Assembly (NCBI GenBank): GCA_028819945.1
Contig: JAPPKQ010000343.1
Span: 1,498 to 7,469, forward strand
Direction of reading: 5' to 3'
DNA length: 5,972 bases
DNA from: a bacterium
GTDB taxonomy: Bacteria > Actinomycetota > Acidimicrobiia > Acidimicrobiales > CATQHL01
Made by a program: the position numbers and the translations under genes. The notes below the pieces were generated by a model. It saw only the letters and a program-made list of their open reading frames with translations, ran no database searches and was not told where the DNA came from. Of the stretch, positions 5,400 to 5,972 are shown piece after piece. How positions within the stretch are numbered: position 1 is the first letter of the stretch; each line of letters starts with the position of its first letter.

Positions 5400-5972
5400 G
5401 CAGACGATTCCCGCCGGCGGTCTCCTGGACATCCCCGACAGCATCGAGACACCCTCGCTGGTGGTGGACCGCGCCCGGATGGAGCACAACATCGCCGACA
5501 TGGCGGCCTATGCGGCCGGCCGCGGCATCGGCCTGGCGCCCCACGCCAAGACCCACCGCACACCCGAGATCGCCAAGCTGCAGATGGCCGCCGGCGCGGA
5601 GATGCTCTGCATCGCCAAACTGGGCGAGGCGGAGGCTCTCGCCGACGCCGGCCTCGACCGCTTCGTCATGGCCTACCCGATCGTGGGGGACGCCAAGATC
5701 GCCCGCGCCCGCCGGCTGATGCAGCGGGCGCAGATCCTGCTCTCGGTGGATTCGTTCGCCGGCGCAGAGGCGCTGGGGGCCGGCATGGCGGCCGCGGGAA
5801 CGGTCGCCGACGTGCTGGTCATCACCGACACCGGCTATCACCGCTGCGGGGTGGCCGCCGACGAGGCCGCGGAGTTCGGAGCCGCCATCGCGCCCCTGCC
5901 GGGGCTGCGGCTGCGGGGCCTGATCACCCATGAGGGCCACGCCTACTCCAAGCCCGGCGAGGAGGGCCTGCA
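5392..5972 (+). CDS. D-threonine aldolase / D-serine dehydratase-like PLP enzyme (3' end cut off by window)
   Basis: Only the first 193 codons are present; the frame is open to the right edge. The visible part is the alanine-racemase-type PLP barrel. The start is DIPDSIETPSLVVDRARMEHNI (13-34, given as two parts: DIPDSIETPS, then LVVDRARMEHNI). PHAKTHRTPEIAKLQ carries the expected PLP Schiff-base lysine, Lys53. AEMLCIAKLGEAEALADAG (70-87 region) follows, then DTGYHRCGV (146-154) and THEGHAY (179-185), all typical of fold-type III D-threonine aldolase / D-serine dehydratase proteins rather than of alanine racemase. Members convert D-threonine to glycine and acetaldehyde, or D-serine to pyruvate and ammonia, using a divalent metal bound in the C-terminal domain. 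Those metal ligands lie outside the window, so the reaction cannot be told. The start codon overlaps the Rid gene by 8 bases. As last visible gene after a D-amino-acid deacylase, it most likely degrades the released D-amino acid. Confidence 0.9.
   Translation, partial: MAEQTIPAGGLLDIPDSIETPSLVVDRARMEHNIADMAAYAAGRGIGLAPHAKTHRTPEIAKLQMAAGAEMLCIAKLGEAEALADAGLDRFVMAYPIVGDAKIARARRLMQRAQILLSVDSFAGAEALGAGMAAAGTVADVLVITDTGYHRCGVAADEAAEFGAAIAPLPGLRLRGLITHEGHAYSKPGEEGL

Noticed and set aside
1..5972. CRISPR arrays, tRNA or rRNA genes, insertion sequences
   Set aside because: No regularly spaced repeats, no recognisable tRNA or rRNA segments, and no transposase-like frame or terminal inverted repeats were seen; the window is almost fully accounted for by metabolic and transport genes.

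Overview
The window is high-GC bacterial DNA, densely packed with plus-strand genes and with G or C at most third codon positions. The GTG starts and general protein style suggest an actinobacterium, possibly an uncultured Acidimicrobiia-like lineage. That is only an impression, because no rRNA or marker gene is present.

Layout: bases 1-194 hold no supportable gene but contain several GC-rich inverted repeats. Five complete genes and one truncated gene follow, all on the plus strand with very short gaps or overlaps, so they look like one transcription unit. They are: two inner-membrane permeases of an ABC importer of the carbohydrate-uptake (CUT1, MalF/MalG-like) type (195-1172 and 1174-2139); its MalK/UgpC-like ATPase (2164-3258); an N-acyl-D-amino-acid deacylase-type amidohydrolase (3328-4926); a Rid (YjgF/YER057c/UK114) family protein (4923-5399); and the N-terminal two thirds or less of a PLP enzyme of the D-threonine aldolase / D-serine dehydratase family (5392 to the right edge). 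No substrate-binding protein is present; it may lie to the left of the window.

Working model (inference): the importer brings in an N-acylated or otherwise conjugated D-amino acid, the amidohydrolase releases the free D-amino acid, the PLP enzyme cleaves or dehydrates it, and the Rid protein clears the reactive enamine/imine by-product. The parts are known families, but the combination of a sugar-type ABC importer with a D-amino-acid deacylase, a Rid protein and a D-threonine-aldolase-like enzyme in one operon is the most interesting aspect. Two enzymes also differ from their archetypes at key positions. The deacylase has Asp where classical D-aminoacylase has its bridging metal-ligand Cys, and the Rid protein keeps the signature Arg but not two other residues important in E. 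coli RidA. A 9-bp inverted repeat between the ATPase and deacylase genes would bury the deacylase ribosome binding site.
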